Positions 18,852 through 27,540 of a DNA stretch of 48,671 bases are shown here, one piece after another. A program made the position numbers and the translations under genes. Positions within the stretch are counted from its first letter, which is position 1; every line of letters starts with the position of its first letter. The notes under the pieces were generated by a model. The model did no database searches. It was not told the DNA's origin and saw only the letters and a list, made by a program, of their open reading frames with translations. Source of the DNA: an uncultured Bacteroidota bacterium (GTDB taxonomy: Bacteria > Bacteroidota > Bacteroidia > Chitinophagales > Chitinophagaceae); contig CAMLGR010000015.1 of NCBI GenBank assembly GCA_946479615.1, positions 1-48,671 of the forward strand. The letters run 5' to 3'.

Positions 18852-21242
18852 ATGTACAGGTACTTTAGCCGGTTTATTGTTTTTTCTATACTAATTGTCG
18901 TGCAGATATCGTATAGCCGTATACAGGCGCAGGGAATAACTACATCATCGTTCACCAACTCATTCGCTCAATACACTGCCAAAGCTATCCAGGAAAAATT
19001 ATTCCTTCATACGGATAAAGATTTTTACCTCGCCGGTGAAATTTGCTGGTTCCGGATTTATTATGTCGATGGGTCTACTCATAAACCGGCAGGAGTGAGT
19101 AAACTGGCGTATACGGAAATCATTAACGAAAAGGGGCAATCTGTATTACAGGGGAAAATATCACTGGCTCCGGGCGAAAGTAACGGTTCTTTTTATCTTC
19201 CTGCTACTTTAAATACCGGTCATTATACGTTGCGGGCATATACCAACTGGATGAGAAATTTCGGTGAAGGAAATTTTTTCGAGAAAAAGATTACTATACT
19301 GAATACGGTAAAAACACCTGAACCATTACCGGCAACAGATTCAACTCCTGTTATCACAACTGCTTTTTTCCCGGAAGGTGGCAACCTGGTCAGCGGCATT
19401 CAAAGCAAGGTGGGAGTGATCGTTAAAAACAAGGGCAGAAGCCAGGGTTCTTATAAAGGATACATTATTGATAAAAATAATGACACCGTAACCAGTTTCA
19501 CTCCTTTAAAATATGGTATCGGAAGTTTTTATTTCAAACCGGAAGCTGGCAATACCTATAAGGCAATTATCGTCATTAATGATAGTTTGCCGGTTGTGCA
19601 ATCACTCCCTGCTATTTATGAAAATGGGTATGTAATAAGATTGACCGACAATAATGATAAGGTAATAGTGACCATTTACCGGAAAAGAATGCCGGGTGAA
19701 GGAGCCCAGGCTTACCTGATGCTCGTTGTACATACAAGGCAGGTATTGGATATGGCAGAAACAGTAACGGTCAATGACAATGATAGTACGGTAATAGCAG
19801 TCGATAAAAAGAAATTGGGAAAAGGAACAACCCAGTTTACTCTCTTTGCAGATAATGGTTCACCCCTTTGTGAGCGGATTTTTTATATAAAACCAACACA
19901 GGATATTTTATTACAGGTAACTGGTAATAAAAATGTAGTTGAACAACGAAATAAAATCGACTTATCGATAACCGCTCAATATAATCCTGGCATAAAACAG
20001 CAACCACTCGATCTGTCTGCTTCCGTATTTTATCTCGATGCATTACAGGATGTGGATCCTTCCAATATCGCAGACTATATGTGGCTGACTTCAGATCTTT
20101 CAGGACATATCGAATCGCCGGACTATTATTTTTCAAACGATCCTTCTGTGGCCGAAGCTACGGACAACCTGATGCTGACACATGGCTGGAGAAGATTTAA
20201 ATGGAACGATGTACTGAAAGGTGACAACTCATTTGTTAACTACCAGCCCGAGATCAACGGGCAGGTAGTTACAGGTATTGTCAGGAATAAAAATACGGGC
20301 AAACCTGCCGCTAGTGTCTATGCATATTTGTCTATACCCGGTCACCCGTTTGGATTTTACGTATCTGAAAGCAATGAACAGGGGCTTGTGAGGTTTGAAG
20401 TGAAAAATTATTATGGCAATAGCCAGGTGATACCACAGATCGAATCAAAAGGTGATTCTTTATCGCTGGAAATCATCAAACCTTTTGCAGACGGGCTTTA
20501 TATTCCCGGGGAAGATAAAAAGGATCTGATCGTAAAAAGAAATATTGGTATGCAGGCACTGAATATTTATCTCGCCGATAGCCTGCGCAACTTTGAGCCT
20601 CCTCTTATTACAGATACATTGCCTTTTTTTGGCAGGGGAGAAGCTGTCTATAAACTCGATGATTACCGGCGTTTCCCGACAATGGAAGAGGTGCTGCGTG
20701 AATATGTGAGTGAGGTAGGGGTAGGCGCAAGAGGAGGACATCTTATCTTCAAAATATTCAATCCTGCTGCACATGATTTTTATGATGCCAGTTCATTGGT
20801 ATTATTGGATGGAGTTCCGTTAAGAGATATCAATAAAATATTTCAATATAATCCATTGAATGTACAGAAGCTCGAAGTGATCCGCAGCCGGTATGTATTA
20901 GGCTCTATCACCTTTAATGGTATTGCCAGTTTTACTACTTACGATGGCACATTCGATGGGTTTGAACTGGATCCTTCGCTTGTTTCTATTGATTACGCCG
21001 GACTGCAATTGCGCCGTGAATTCTATTCACCTGTATATGAAACACAGGCGCAGATTCAAAGTAAAATACCGGATTTCAGAAACACCTTATTGTGGACGCC
21101 GCATATTACTACTTCAACTGAAGGAAAAAGCACACTTCAGTTTTATGCTTCTGATATTCCAGGGAAATATATGGTTATTATCCAGGGTATGAGTGCCAAC
21201 GGAGATTTTGTTTCTGCGACACAGTCTTTCGAAGTCAAATAA
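18852..21242 (+). CDS. exported MG2-like protein with degenerate plug domain
   Basis: A protein of 796 residues with an N-terminal signal segment. KLFLHTDKDFYLAGEICWFRIYYVDG begins a macroglobulin MG2-like domain, typical of a Bacteroidota family next to TonB receptors. Mid-protein there is a carboxypeptidase-regulatory-like segment (VVTGIVRNKNTGKPAASVYAYL). Towards the C-terminus, MEEVLREYVSEVGVG ... VLLDGVPLRDINKIFQYNPLNVQKLEVIRSRY resembles a TonB-receptor plug without a barrel, and the end (TEGKSTLQFYASDIPGKYMVIIQG) again looks macroglobulin-like. It lies 19 nt after the DUF4249 gene. It probably works at the cell surface with the receptor. The function is not established. Confidence 0.8.
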   Translation: MYRYFSRFIVFSILIVVQISYSRIQAQGITTSSFTNSFAQYTAKAIQEKLFLHTDKDFYLAGEICWFRIYYVDGSTHKPAGVSKLAYTEIINEKGQSVLQGKISLAPGESNGSFYLPATLNTGHYTLRAYTNWMRNFGEGNFFEKKITILNTVKTPEPLPATDSTPVITTAFFPEGGNLVSGIQSKVGVIVKNKGRSQGSYKGYIIDKNNDTVTSFTPLKYGIGSFYFKPEAGNTYKAIIVINDSLPVVQSLPAIYENGYVIRLTDNNDKVIVTIYRKRMPGEGAQAYLMLVVHTRQVLDMAETVTVNDNDSTVIAVDKKKLGKGTTQFTLFADNGSPLCERIFYIKPTQDILLQVTGNKNVVEQRNKIDLSITAQYNPGIKQQPLDLSASVFYLDALQDVDPSNIADYMWLTSDLSGHIESPDYYFSNDPSVAEATDNLMLTHGWRRFKWNDVLKGDNSFVNYQPEINGQVVTGIVRNKNTGKPAASVYAYLSIPGHPFGFYVSESNEQGLVRFEVKNYYGNSQVIPQIESKGDSLSLEIIKPFADGLYIPGEDKKDLIVKRNIGMQALNIYLADSLRNFEPPLITDTLPFFGRGEAVYKLDDYRRFPTMEEVLREYVSEVGVGARGGHLIFKIFNPAAHDFYDASSLVLLDGVPLRDINKIFQYNPLNVQKLEVIRSRYVLGSITFNGIASFTTYDGTFDGFELDPSLVSIDYAGLQLRREFYSPVYETQAQIQSKIPDFRNTLLWTPHITTSTEGKSTLQFYASDIPGKYMVIIQGMSANGDFVSATQSFEVK

Positions 21243-21245
21243 GCT

Positions 21246-21333
21246 CTATGTGAAATCTATGTTCCTATGTGCCTATGTGGTAAAAAAGCTGATTGGCGTA
21301 ATCTCACCACATAGGCACATAGATTTCACATAG
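21246..21333. repeat. CTATGTG palindromic dispersed repeat
   Basis: Long inverted repeat with outer arms CTATGTGAAATCTATG and CATAGATTTCACATAG around a centre containing GGTAAAAAAGCTGATTGGCG. The same centre, inverted, is in the copy at 42629. It fills the gap between convergent genes and could terminate both. Confidence 0.85.
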
Positions 21334-21334
21334 A

Positions 21335-21901
21335 TTAATGCACTATTGCTTTTTCATGAATACCTTCCCTGATCTCTTCCAGCATTTTTTTATTAAACGC
21401 TTCAAGATCTTCAGGACTTCTGCTGGTCACTAACCCCTTATCCACTACTACTTCTTTATCTTCCCAGGTAGCGCCTGCATTTTTCAGATCTGTTTTTACA
21501 GAATGAAAAGAAGTCATCCGCCGGCCTTTCAATAATTCCGTTTCGATCAATAATTGAGGACCATGACAAATAGCGGCCACCGGTTTTCCTTCTGCCAGGA
21601 ATGTTTTGGCAAAACTTACCGCATCTTCATTCCTGCGAAGCTGGTCGGGGTTCAGTACACCACCGGGAAGCATCAATGCATCATAATCATCGGGGTCTGC
21701 TTTATCGATCGGCACATCTACTTTTAGTTCAATGCTCCAGTGATCATGATTCCAGCCTTTCACTTTGTTTTTCTGTGGCGATACAATATGTACCGTTGCA
21801 CCTGCTTCTTCCAGTGCCTTTTTGGGGCTTGTTAATTCAGATTCTTCAAAACCATTCTCGGTAAGGATGGCTACTTTTTTCCCATCTAATCTATTTTTCA
21901 T
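21335..21901 (-). CDS. DJ-1/PfpI family protein (YhbO-type)
   Basis: A protein of 188 residues. The nucleophile elbow AAICHGPQLL holds the reactive Cys at about 110, with the partner Glu in ENGFEESEL near the N-terminus; DALMLPGGVLNP is also typical. The family includes PfpI-type peptidases and stress proteins such as YhbO, debated as glyoxalase or deglycase. It is single, with its stop codon touching the end of the palindromic repeat at 21246-21333. Probably cytoplasmic and stress-related. Confidence 0.9.
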   Translation of the reverse strand: MKNRLDGKKVAILTENGFEESELTSPKKALEEAGATVHIVSPQKNKVKGWNHDHWSIELKVDVPIDKADPDDYDALMLPGGVLNPDQLRRNEDAVSFAKTFLAEGKPVAAICHGPQLLIETELLKGRRMTSFHSVKTDLKNAGATWEDKEVVVDKGLVTSRSPEDLEAFNKKMLEEIREGIHEKAIVH

Positions 21902-22086
21902 AATTCATTTTTTTCAGGTTAACAATCATGTTCCGGTTACAGGGTCACAAGGATTGTGCCTTGCCGGGAAAATGTGGAAAAGGATCAAACTGCGTAATTT
22001 AATTCCCATAATTCAGTAGCATCACTTGCGGGAAACTGTTCCTTACTACTTATAAAAATGCTAATTTCAAGTCTTAAAATAGTAGT

Positions 22087-23019
22087 ATGGAATTTGGTCG
22101 TGTGAATAAAGAAGAATTAACCGGTATTGATTTTTCACTACCCGCCGAACCGGCTTACAATAAAAAAATATTGAAAGGTAAAGCGTTAAAATCGCCTAAA
22201 GTCTATGTAGGATGCGCGAAATGGGGTCGTACGGAATGGGTTGGGAAAATTTATCCACCGAAGACAAAAGAAAAAGATTTTTTACAGCATTATGTCGATC
22301 ATTACAATTGTATCGAGTTAAATGCTACACATTATAAAGTATATGGAGAAAATGGTATACGCAAATGGGCGGAAAAAGCCAAAGGAAAGGATTTCCTTTT
22401 TTGTCCCAAAATGTACAAGGGCGTAACGCATTTCGGAAGCCTGAAAGGAAAGGATTTTATTTCCAATGAATTTTTACGCGGTGTTACAGCATTTGAAAAG
22501 CACCTGGGGCCCATCTTTGTGCAGGTAAGCGATAGTTTTTCACCAAAGAGAAAAGATGAATTGTTTACTTACCTCGCCTCATTACCCACCGATCTCCAGT
22601 TTTTCTTAGAAGTACGTCATCCCGATTGGTTTGCCAAAAAGGATATTGAAAAGGAAATGTTTGAAAAACTGACCGAACTGAATATGGGCGCGGTAATAAC
22701 GGATACAGCCGGTCGGAGGGATTGTGCGCATATGCACCTGACAGTTCCGAAAACATTTATCCGGTATGTAGGAAATAGTCTGGACCCGACCGATTTTCCC
22801 CGCATTGATGCCTGGGTAAACCGGATGAAATACTGGCTGGATCATGGAATGAAAGAACTATTTTTCTTTATGCATATGCATGATGAAGCGACTTCCCCGG
22901 AATTGACAGTATATCTCGTCGATAAAATGAATGAAGTCTGCGGCCTGAATCTTATCAAACCAAAATTTCTGGATAAAAGCTTACTCCCCAAATCAACTCA
23001 AAAAAAGCTATTCGAATAA
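22087..23019 (+). CDS. DUF72 domain protein (YecE-like)
   Basis: A protein of 310 residues with a TIM-barrel-like DUF72 core: VYVGCAKWGRTEWVGKIYPPKTKEKDFLQHY, then FCPKMYKGVTHFG and FFLEVRHPDWF. An N-terminal extension of about 35 residues precedes the domain. DUF72 proteins have no settled function. The gene is convergent with the umuC-like gene, with a long palindrome in between. DUF72 often occurs near DNA-repair genes, which would fit here, but that is only suggestive. Confidence 0.88.
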   Translation: MEFGRVNKEELTGIDFSLPAEPAYNKKILKGKALKSPKVYVGCAKWGRTEWVGKIYPPKTKEKDFLQHYVDHYNCIELNATHYKVYGENGIRKWAEKAKGKDFLFCPKMYKGVTHFGSLKGKDFISNEFLRGVTAFEKHLGPIFVQVSDSFSPKRKDELFTYLASLPTDLQFFLEVRHPDWFAKKDIEKEMFEKLTELNMGAVITDTAGRRDCAHMHLTVPKTFIRYVGNSLDPTDFPRIDAWVNRMKYWLDHGMKELFFFMHMHDEATSPELTVYLVDKMNEVCGLNLIKPKFLDKSLLPKSTQKKLFE

Positions 23020-23020
23020 A

Positions 23021-23160
23021 CTCTGTGGCCCTCTGTGTCTCCTCTGCGGCTCTCTGTGTATAACTCCTGAAGTAAGATTTCTGATTAAAGCCTTATTTAG
23101 AACCTTTCTTACAAGAATTATACACAGAGAGCCGCAGAGGAGACACAGAGGGCCACGGAG
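23021..23160. repeat. CTCTGTGG long inverted repeat between convergent genes
   Basis: Arms of about 45 bp, nearly perfect: left starts CTCTGTGGCCCTCTGTGTCT at 23021, right ends with its near-complement at 23160. The loop is about 45 nt. It starts two bases after the DUF72 stop and ends three bases before the umuC-like stop, so it probably acts as a bidirectional terminator as well as being a dispersed repeat. Confidence 0.85.
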
Positions 23161-23162
23161 AG

Positions 23163-24506
23163 CTAATGTATTTCGAAGAGTTCCTCCCATCTTGTAGTGT
23201 AGCGCTGGCTTCGTAACTCCTGTCTCATCTTCCAATCCCGCGTAGTGCCGGAGGCTGCAAACTTCAATACATCATCCCGCTGACTGAAATTGATATTGTC
23301 GATCATATCCATCAATTTCTTTTCTGAATTTTTCATTTCCGTATTGAACAGGTTTCCCTGGATAGACATATCGGGTACAATCCCGCTCAACATCACCCCC
23401 GCTTTTTTATATAGCTTATTCTTTTCAAATAGTTCATCCACCAGCGCCACGGCCGGTTTGATCAGTTCATTGGTAAAAGAGGTCGCCTGTGGTAAAGTCG
23501 TATAACTGCTATGCGTGGCACCGCGGTTGAAACTGGCGTTATGATCCTGTTCCTTCGAAACAATAAATATACTGATCGTACTTGCTGCGCCACGTTGGCG
23601 ACGTAACTTTTCTGCCGCCCTCGACGTGTAGGTCGCTACCGCTTCTTTGATATCATTGATATTACCAACAGGGCTGCCAAACATACGCGTAGTCATGATC
23701 ATTTTTTTATTCACGAGTTCTTCTTCCATTTCCCGGGAAGCAATGCCTTTGAGTTCGCGTATCAACCGGGCGCCGACTACTCCTCCTAAATGTTTGGAGG
23801 CAAATTCTTCACTTACATTTCTCAATTGCAGGGCGTCATAAATACCCCACAGGTTTTTTAATTTTTCAGCATACTGCCATCCGATACCCCAGATATCGCC
23901 GGCAGGTGTTTGTTGAAGTGCATTAATAATGCGGTCTTCTGTATCCAGTACTGTTACACAGCCCGTAACTTTTTTATCTTTTTTTGAAAACCGGTTGGCA
24001 AGTTTGGCCAGCACCTTACTGGGCGCTACGCCAACGGAAACTTTAATACCTGTCCATTGTTCTACAGTCTCACGTATTTCACGGGCAACCGCCCGCAGAT
24101 CAGTACCAGGAAAAATGCTGAGATCGACGAACGCTTCATCAACGGAATAGACTTCTACATTTTTCTTACCCAGCATCACGCGCAGTGTTTCCATCACGCG
24201 CCAGCTCAGATCACCATATAAATTATAATTGGAAGAGAATACTGCTATTCCATGTTTTTCGATCAGGGGTTTGGCCTGGAAATAAGGACCGGCCATAGGT
24301 ATGCCGATTTTTTTGGCTTCATCGCTGCGGGAAACGATACAGCCATCATTATTACTTAATACAACAACAGGTTTGTGATCGAGATGGGGCTTGAATAACC
24401 GTTCGCAGGAACAATAAAAATTATTGCAATCAACAATCGCATACCATTTGGCGGCTTCCACCGGCGGAGACGGTGCATCGATAGTATGGATATCAGCAGC
24501 GATCAT
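23163..24506 (-). CDS. Y-family DNA polymerase, UmuC-like
   Basis: About 447 residues from the ATG at 24506 (MIAADIH); a longer frame starts at 24530. Palm motifs are complete: YAIVDCNNFYCSCERLF and VEVYSVDEAFVDLS carry the catalytic acidic residues. A helix-hairpin-helix region follows (GDIWGIGWQYAEKL), then the little-finger domain and a UmuC C-terminal part (SGIVPDMSIQGNLF). It performs error-prone translesion synthesis. Its start overlaps the end of the small DUF559-like gene by 14 nt, and a UmuD-like gene lies just upstream, forming an SOS mutagenesis-type operon. Confidence 0.92.
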   Translation of the reverse strand: MIAADIHTIDAPSPPVEAAKWYAIVDCNNFYCSCERLFKPHLDHKPVVVLSNNDGCIVSRSDEAKKIGIPMAGPYFQAKPLIEKHGIAVFSSNYNLYGDLSWRVMETLRVMLGKKNVEVYSVDEAFVDLSIFPGTDLRAVAREIRETVEQWTGIKVSVGVAPSKVLAKLANRFSKKDKKVTGCVTVLDTEDRIINALQQTPAGDIWGIGWQYAEKLKNLWGIYDALQLRNVSEEFASKHLGGVVGARLIRELKGIASREMEEELVNKKMIMTTRMFGSPVGNINDIKEAVATYTSRAAEKLRRQRGAASTISIFIVSKEQDHNASFNRGATHSSYTTLPQATSFTNELIKPAVALVDELFEKNKLYKKAGVMLSGIVPDMSIQGNLFNTEMKNSEKKLMDMIDNINFSQRDDVLKFAASGTTRDWKMRQELRSQRYTTRWEELFEIH

Positions 24507-24852
24507 GTATAAATTTTGTAATGGTGGCAAGCGCAGTCTCCGGTTGCCGTATCAGTTCGGTTTGTGATAAGTGAAGTGTTTTGATCCCCATTGCTTCCAT
24601 CATGTTTTGCCGTTCTGTGTTTACAATAACTTCTTCTTTATCATTACTTATTTCGATGGCGAGTTTTAATTCGCAACAAAAGAAATCCAGGGTATAAATA
24701 CTGACAGGATATTTTCTTTTGAATTTACAGCCGCCAGGTTTTGTTTTCAGGTAGTCCGCGACTATTGTTTCTGCAGTCATGGTATTGTATGATTTTATTC
24801 TTCGTTCAGATAATACAGGACTACTCATATAAAACAATTCCGGTTCCATCAC
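24493..24852 (-). CDS. small DUF559-like protein in the umuDC-like operon
   Basis: A protein of 119 residues. The layout matches DUF559/Vsr-like nuclease folds: GCKFKRKYPVSIYTLDFFC, then LKLAIEISND, ERQNMMEAMGIKTLHLSQTEL. The Asp of LDFF and Glu of AIEIS remain, but the usual E-V-D-G is changed to E-I-S-N, so nuclease activity is doubtful. It starts 38 nt after the UmuD-like stop and overlaps the UmuC-like start, so it is a true member of the operon. Several ATGs are possible (24852, 24849, 24825). It may bind damaged or single-stranded DNA (inference). Confidence 0.7.
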   Translation of the reverse strand: MMEPELFYMSSPVLSERRIKSYNTMTAETIVADYLKTKPGGCKFKRKYPVSIYTLDFFCCELKLAIEISNDKEEVIVNTERQNMMEAMGIKTLHLSQTELIRQPETALATITKFIHDRC

Positions 24853-24890
24853 TTCCTGGTTAATAAATCATTAAAAATGTTTAGCTTGTA

Positions 24891-25322
24891 TTAACAGGGA
24901 TGAATAACATAGGTGACAACTCCCCATACGGTGAAATCGCTGAACTCGGCCAGGTTAATGGAGCGGTAGCGATTATTTTCCGGTATCAGAAAAGCGGAGG
25001 AAAAATTTTTGTGAAACCGGCGCACGAGCAATTCGCCATTCAATACGGCTACAATAATTTTTCCTTCGGCCATTTTCAGGGAACGATCGACGATCAATAC
25101 ATCATTATCAAAGATCCCGGCCTCGCGCATGGCATCTCCTTTCATGCGAAAAAAATAAGTAGCGGGTTTGTTGCGGATCAATTCTTCGTTCAGATCAATC
25201 CCCCGTTCCATAAAATCATCGGCGGCGGCGCCAAAGCCTGTGGCATTGGCGGTCTTTACCTGTTGTTGTGTAAACTGTTTGAAGCCTTTATAGGCCGCGC
25301 CATAAAATTCTTCTCCTTCCAT
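24891..25322 (-). CDS. UmuD/LexA-like (S24) protein with catalytic residues replaced
   Basis: A protein of 143 residues that aligns end to end with UmuD: ATGFGAAADDFMERGIDLNE parallels the UmuD cleavage-site region, then ATYFFRMKGDAMREAGI, DVLIVDRSL and LNGELLVRRF. In active UmuD the nucleophile is the Ser of GDSM and the base is the first Lys of VKKL. Here they are Ala64 and Arg101, at the same 37-residue spacing. The cleavage-site Cys is also Thr. So it should not cleave itself. There is no HTH domain. It probably acts as a fixed partner or accessory of the adjacent UmuC-like polymerase. Confidence 0.88.
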   Translation of the reverse strand: MEGEEFYGAAYKGFKQFTQQQVKTANATGFGAAADDFMERGIDLNEELIRNKPATYFFRMKGDAMREAGIFDNDVLIVDRSLKMAEGKIIVAVLNGELLVRRFHKNFSSAFLIPENNRYRSINLAEFSDFTVWGVVTYVIHPC

Positions 25323-25349
25323 AACTGTAAATTTTCTTTTTATAAAAAT

Positions 25350-25422
25350 GCGGGGAAGGCGAAAAGACGGAAAGAGAATGCTTATTGATGTGTAGCGCTT
25401 ACCACCTCCTGGCCTTCCTCGC
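25350..25422. repeat. GGGGAAGGCG palindromic repeat in divergent promoter region
   Basis: GCGGGGAAGGC on the left and GGCCTTCCTCGC on the right form an imperfect inverted repeat; inside is GAAAAGACGGAAAG, close to the element at 6451 (GGTAAGACGGAAAG) and the one at 37302. It sits between the divergent repair operons, where it may influence both promoters. Confidence 0.6.
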
Positions 25423-25514
25423 GTTGCAAATATTTTATAGGATGCTGATTTTTAATACCTGTTTTCATATCTAAAAACCAGTCAAAAAAATTTTCTTAAA
25501 GATGCTGAAAAAAA

Positions 25515-25551
25515 TTGGAATAACTAAATATTTTAGTAAATTTATGCTAAA
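25515..25551 (+). promoter_or_regulatory. promoter with overlapping palindromic operator candidate
   Basis: TTGG at 25515 and TAAATTTA at 25537, about 18 bp apart, fit the Bacteroidota promoter pattern loosely. Between them is ACTAAATATTTTAGT (25523-25537), perfect 6-bp arms around 3 bp, followed by GCTAAATA. A repressor bound here would cover the promoter. A TTTAG/CTAAA site also precedes the HTH gene at 42266. Confidence 0.35.
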
Positions 25552-25582
25552 TAAATGGGTAATATTTTTAAAAGGAGGGAAT

Positions 25583-26191
25583 ATGAAAACGATAGTGAAT
25601 ACGATACCAGGTTACAGGGTATTTGAATACCTGCTTGTATTGAATCCGCATGAAGAATTGCGCAATAAGATCATGCAGGTGAAAAAGGAATTTACCGATA
25701 CTTACAAGGCATTGTCTTATGGAAAACCGCATATCACCCTGGTAAGTTTTGTGCAATATGAAATGATGGAGGAGCGGCTGGTGAACCGGTTGCGGACCGT
25801 GGCGATGGGATTTCCACCTTTCAAAGTGGAGTTGAAGGATTTTGGAAGTTTTCCTTCGCATACCATATATATTAATATCACTTCAAAAGTGCCGGTGCAG
25901 AATCTTGTCAAGGGCATCCGGGCAGAAACGCAACGGCTCATGAAATTGAATGAAGAACATAAACCTCATTTCATCATGGAGCCACATCTTACCGTGGCGC
26001 GTAAACTGCAGCCCTGGCAATATGAAAAAGGGTGGCTGGAATATAGTCACAAGCATTTTACCGGCCGTTTTATCGCCGATAGTATGTTGTTATTAAAAAG
26101 ACCAGCCGGCGAATTGAAATATTCTCCTGTACAACGATTCGATTTCCAGAATTTACCGGTAAGTACAAAGCAGGGAGAGCTATTTGCCTGA
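25583..26191 (+). CDS. 2H phosphoesterase, 2'-5' RNA ligase family (LigT-like)
   Basis: About 202 residues. The ATG at 25583 is chosen because a strong ribosome site (AAAAGGAGGG) lies just ahead, unusual for this genome; the open frame runs on to 25502. Both HxT/S motifs of the 2H superfamily are present: KPHITLVSF and EPHLTVARKL. Such enzymes open or form 2'-5' or cyclic phosphate bonds in RNA. It heads the right arm of the divergent repair cassette. Its own substrate is not evident; handling of RNA ends with 2',3'-cyclic phosphate is one option. Confidence 0.85.
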   Translation: MKTIVNTIPGYRVFEYLLVLNPHEELRNKIMQVKKEFTDTYKALSYGKPHITLVSFVQYEMMEERLVNRLRTVAMGFPPFKVELKDFGSFPSHTIYINITSKVPVQNLVKGIRAETQRLMKLNEEHKPHFIMEPHLTVARKLQPWQYEKGWLEYSHKHFTGRFIADSMLLLKRPAGELKYSPVQRFDFQNLPVSTKQGELFA

Positions 26192-26335
26192 GTACCGGGT
26201 CAGGCCGGATGGTGGAGCAGAAAGATCTTGAAGAGGGTAGCGCGACTACCTGCATATCCTTCTCCCTGCTTATTTTTTCCTGGTGAAAAACCATTAGCTA
26301 TTAAACCAGATTCTTGTCGATTCACGTGAGTTATT

Positions 26336-26365
26336 CAGGGTCGTGAGCACCGCCTCACGACCCTG
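26336..26365. repeat. perfect 12-bp hairpin
   Basis: CAGGGTCGTGAG, loop CACCGC, CTCACGACCCTG. No T-run follows, so it is not a classical terminator. Two further CACG/CGTGAG words flank it (about 26324 and 26368). It lies 45 nt before the PA0069-type gene and may be an operator, an RNA processing site or a dispersed repeat. Confidence 0.6.
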
Positions 26366-26409
26366 CTCTCACGATTGCAACCGGCACACAACTTTTAACG
26401 TACCAAGTC

Positions 26410-27519
26410 ATGCCAGATAAACTCCAGCAGGATCATTATAAAGTGGCTGTTAATAAAACCGAAGAAGACAAACAATATCTCCAGGGACGCGGCGCACAGT
26501 ACAATACCAAAAACAGGTTTTTGAAAGATGAAAAAACAAGAGAACATATAGAAGGCATCGATGACTGGACCGAAGAAAATATCCGTACTCAATACATCGA
26601 ACAGGAATCCAAAACGATCGTCAATAAAGTAGAAAGCCCGGATGTAGGAATGGGGTATAGTATGAACCCTTACGCCGGTTGCGAACATGGATGTATTTAT
26701 TGTTATGCGCGCAATGTGCATGAATACTGGGGGTATAGTGCAGGTCTTGATTTTGAACAAAAGATCATCATCAAAAAAAATGCACCGCAACTGCTTCGCA
26801 AATTCCTGATGAATCCCAAATGGCAATGTGCGCCGATCATGCTGAGCGGGAATACCGATTGTTATCAACCGGCAGAACAAACCTACCGGCTCACCCGCGG
26901 CTTGCTGGAAGTGTGCAATGAATTTAACCAGCCTGTAGGTATCCTTACTAAAAACTCCTGGATACTAAAAGATAAAGATGTATTGCAGGAAATGGCAAAG
27001 AAAAGATTGGTTTCTGCGATGGTCTCCATTACTTCTTTTAATGAAGACCTGCGCCGGGTGATGGAACCCCGCACCACCACTGCCAAACAAAAACTGAAAG
27101 TCATTGAAGAATTGAGCAATGCCGGTGTGCGGATGGGAATCATGATGGGGCCTATGATCCCCGGTCTTAACGAACATGAAATGCAACGCATCATGAAAGC
27201 AGCGAGGGATAGTGGCGCCACTTTTACGGCCTATACATTTATCAGGTTGAATGGCGCGATCAAATTCCTGTTTCATGATTGGTTATATAAAAATTTCCCT
27301 GACCGGGCCGATAAGGTCTGGCACCTGGTAGAGCAATCGCATGATGGAAAAGTGAATGATACCCGCTGGGGCGTGCGGATGCGTGGCGAAGGAAACATTG
27401 CGCAAATGGTGGCCCAGCAATATAAAAAATATGGTAAGCTCTATGGCATGAATGCAGAAGAATGGAGCCTTGATACCAGTATTTTCAGAAGACCGGGCGA
27501 ACAGGGAAGATTGTTTTAG
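26410..27519 (+). CDS. PA0069 family radical SAM protein
   Basis: A protein of 369 residues. MNPYAGCEHGCIYCYARNVHEYWGYSAGLDF carries the CxxxCxYC iron-sulfur motif in the form typical of the PA0069 / spore-photoproduct-lyase-related group. The barrel continues with IMLSGNTDCYQPAE and VRMGIMMGPMIPGLN. The family chemistry is not established; resemblance to SPL and the neighbours suggest work on nucleic acid. It is followed by a second radical-SAM gene 21 nt downstream. Confidence 0.9.
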   Translation: MPDKLQQDHYKVAVNKTEEDKQYLQGRGAQYNTKNRFLKDEKTREHIEGIDDWTEENIRTQYIEQESKTIVNKVESPDVGMGYSMNPYAGCEHGCIYCYARNVHEYWGYSAGLDFEQKIIIKKNAPQLLRKFLMNPKWQCAPIMLSGNTDCYQPAEQTYRLTRGLLEVCNEFNQPVGILTKNSWILKDKDVLQEMAKKRLVSAMVSITSFNEDLRRVMEPRTTTAKQKLKVIEELSNAGVRMGIMMGPMIPGLNEHEMQRIMKAARDSGATFTAYTFIRLNGAIKFLFHDWLYKNFPDRADKVWHLVEQSHDGKVNDTRWGVRMRGEGNIAQMVAQQYKKYGKLYGMNAEEWSLDTSIFRRPGEQGRLF

Positions 27520-27540
27520 TGCGATAAAAAAGGAGTGTGA

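Noticed and set aside
23021..23160. CRISPR-like array from repeated CTCTGTG words
   Set aside because: The words form a single inverted repeat with one loop, not regular direct repeats with unique spacers; no cas genes in the window.
24900..25388. 162-residue plus-strand ORF opposite the UmuD-like gene
   Set aside because: It is the mirror of a conserved UmuD-like frame and shows no domain of its own.
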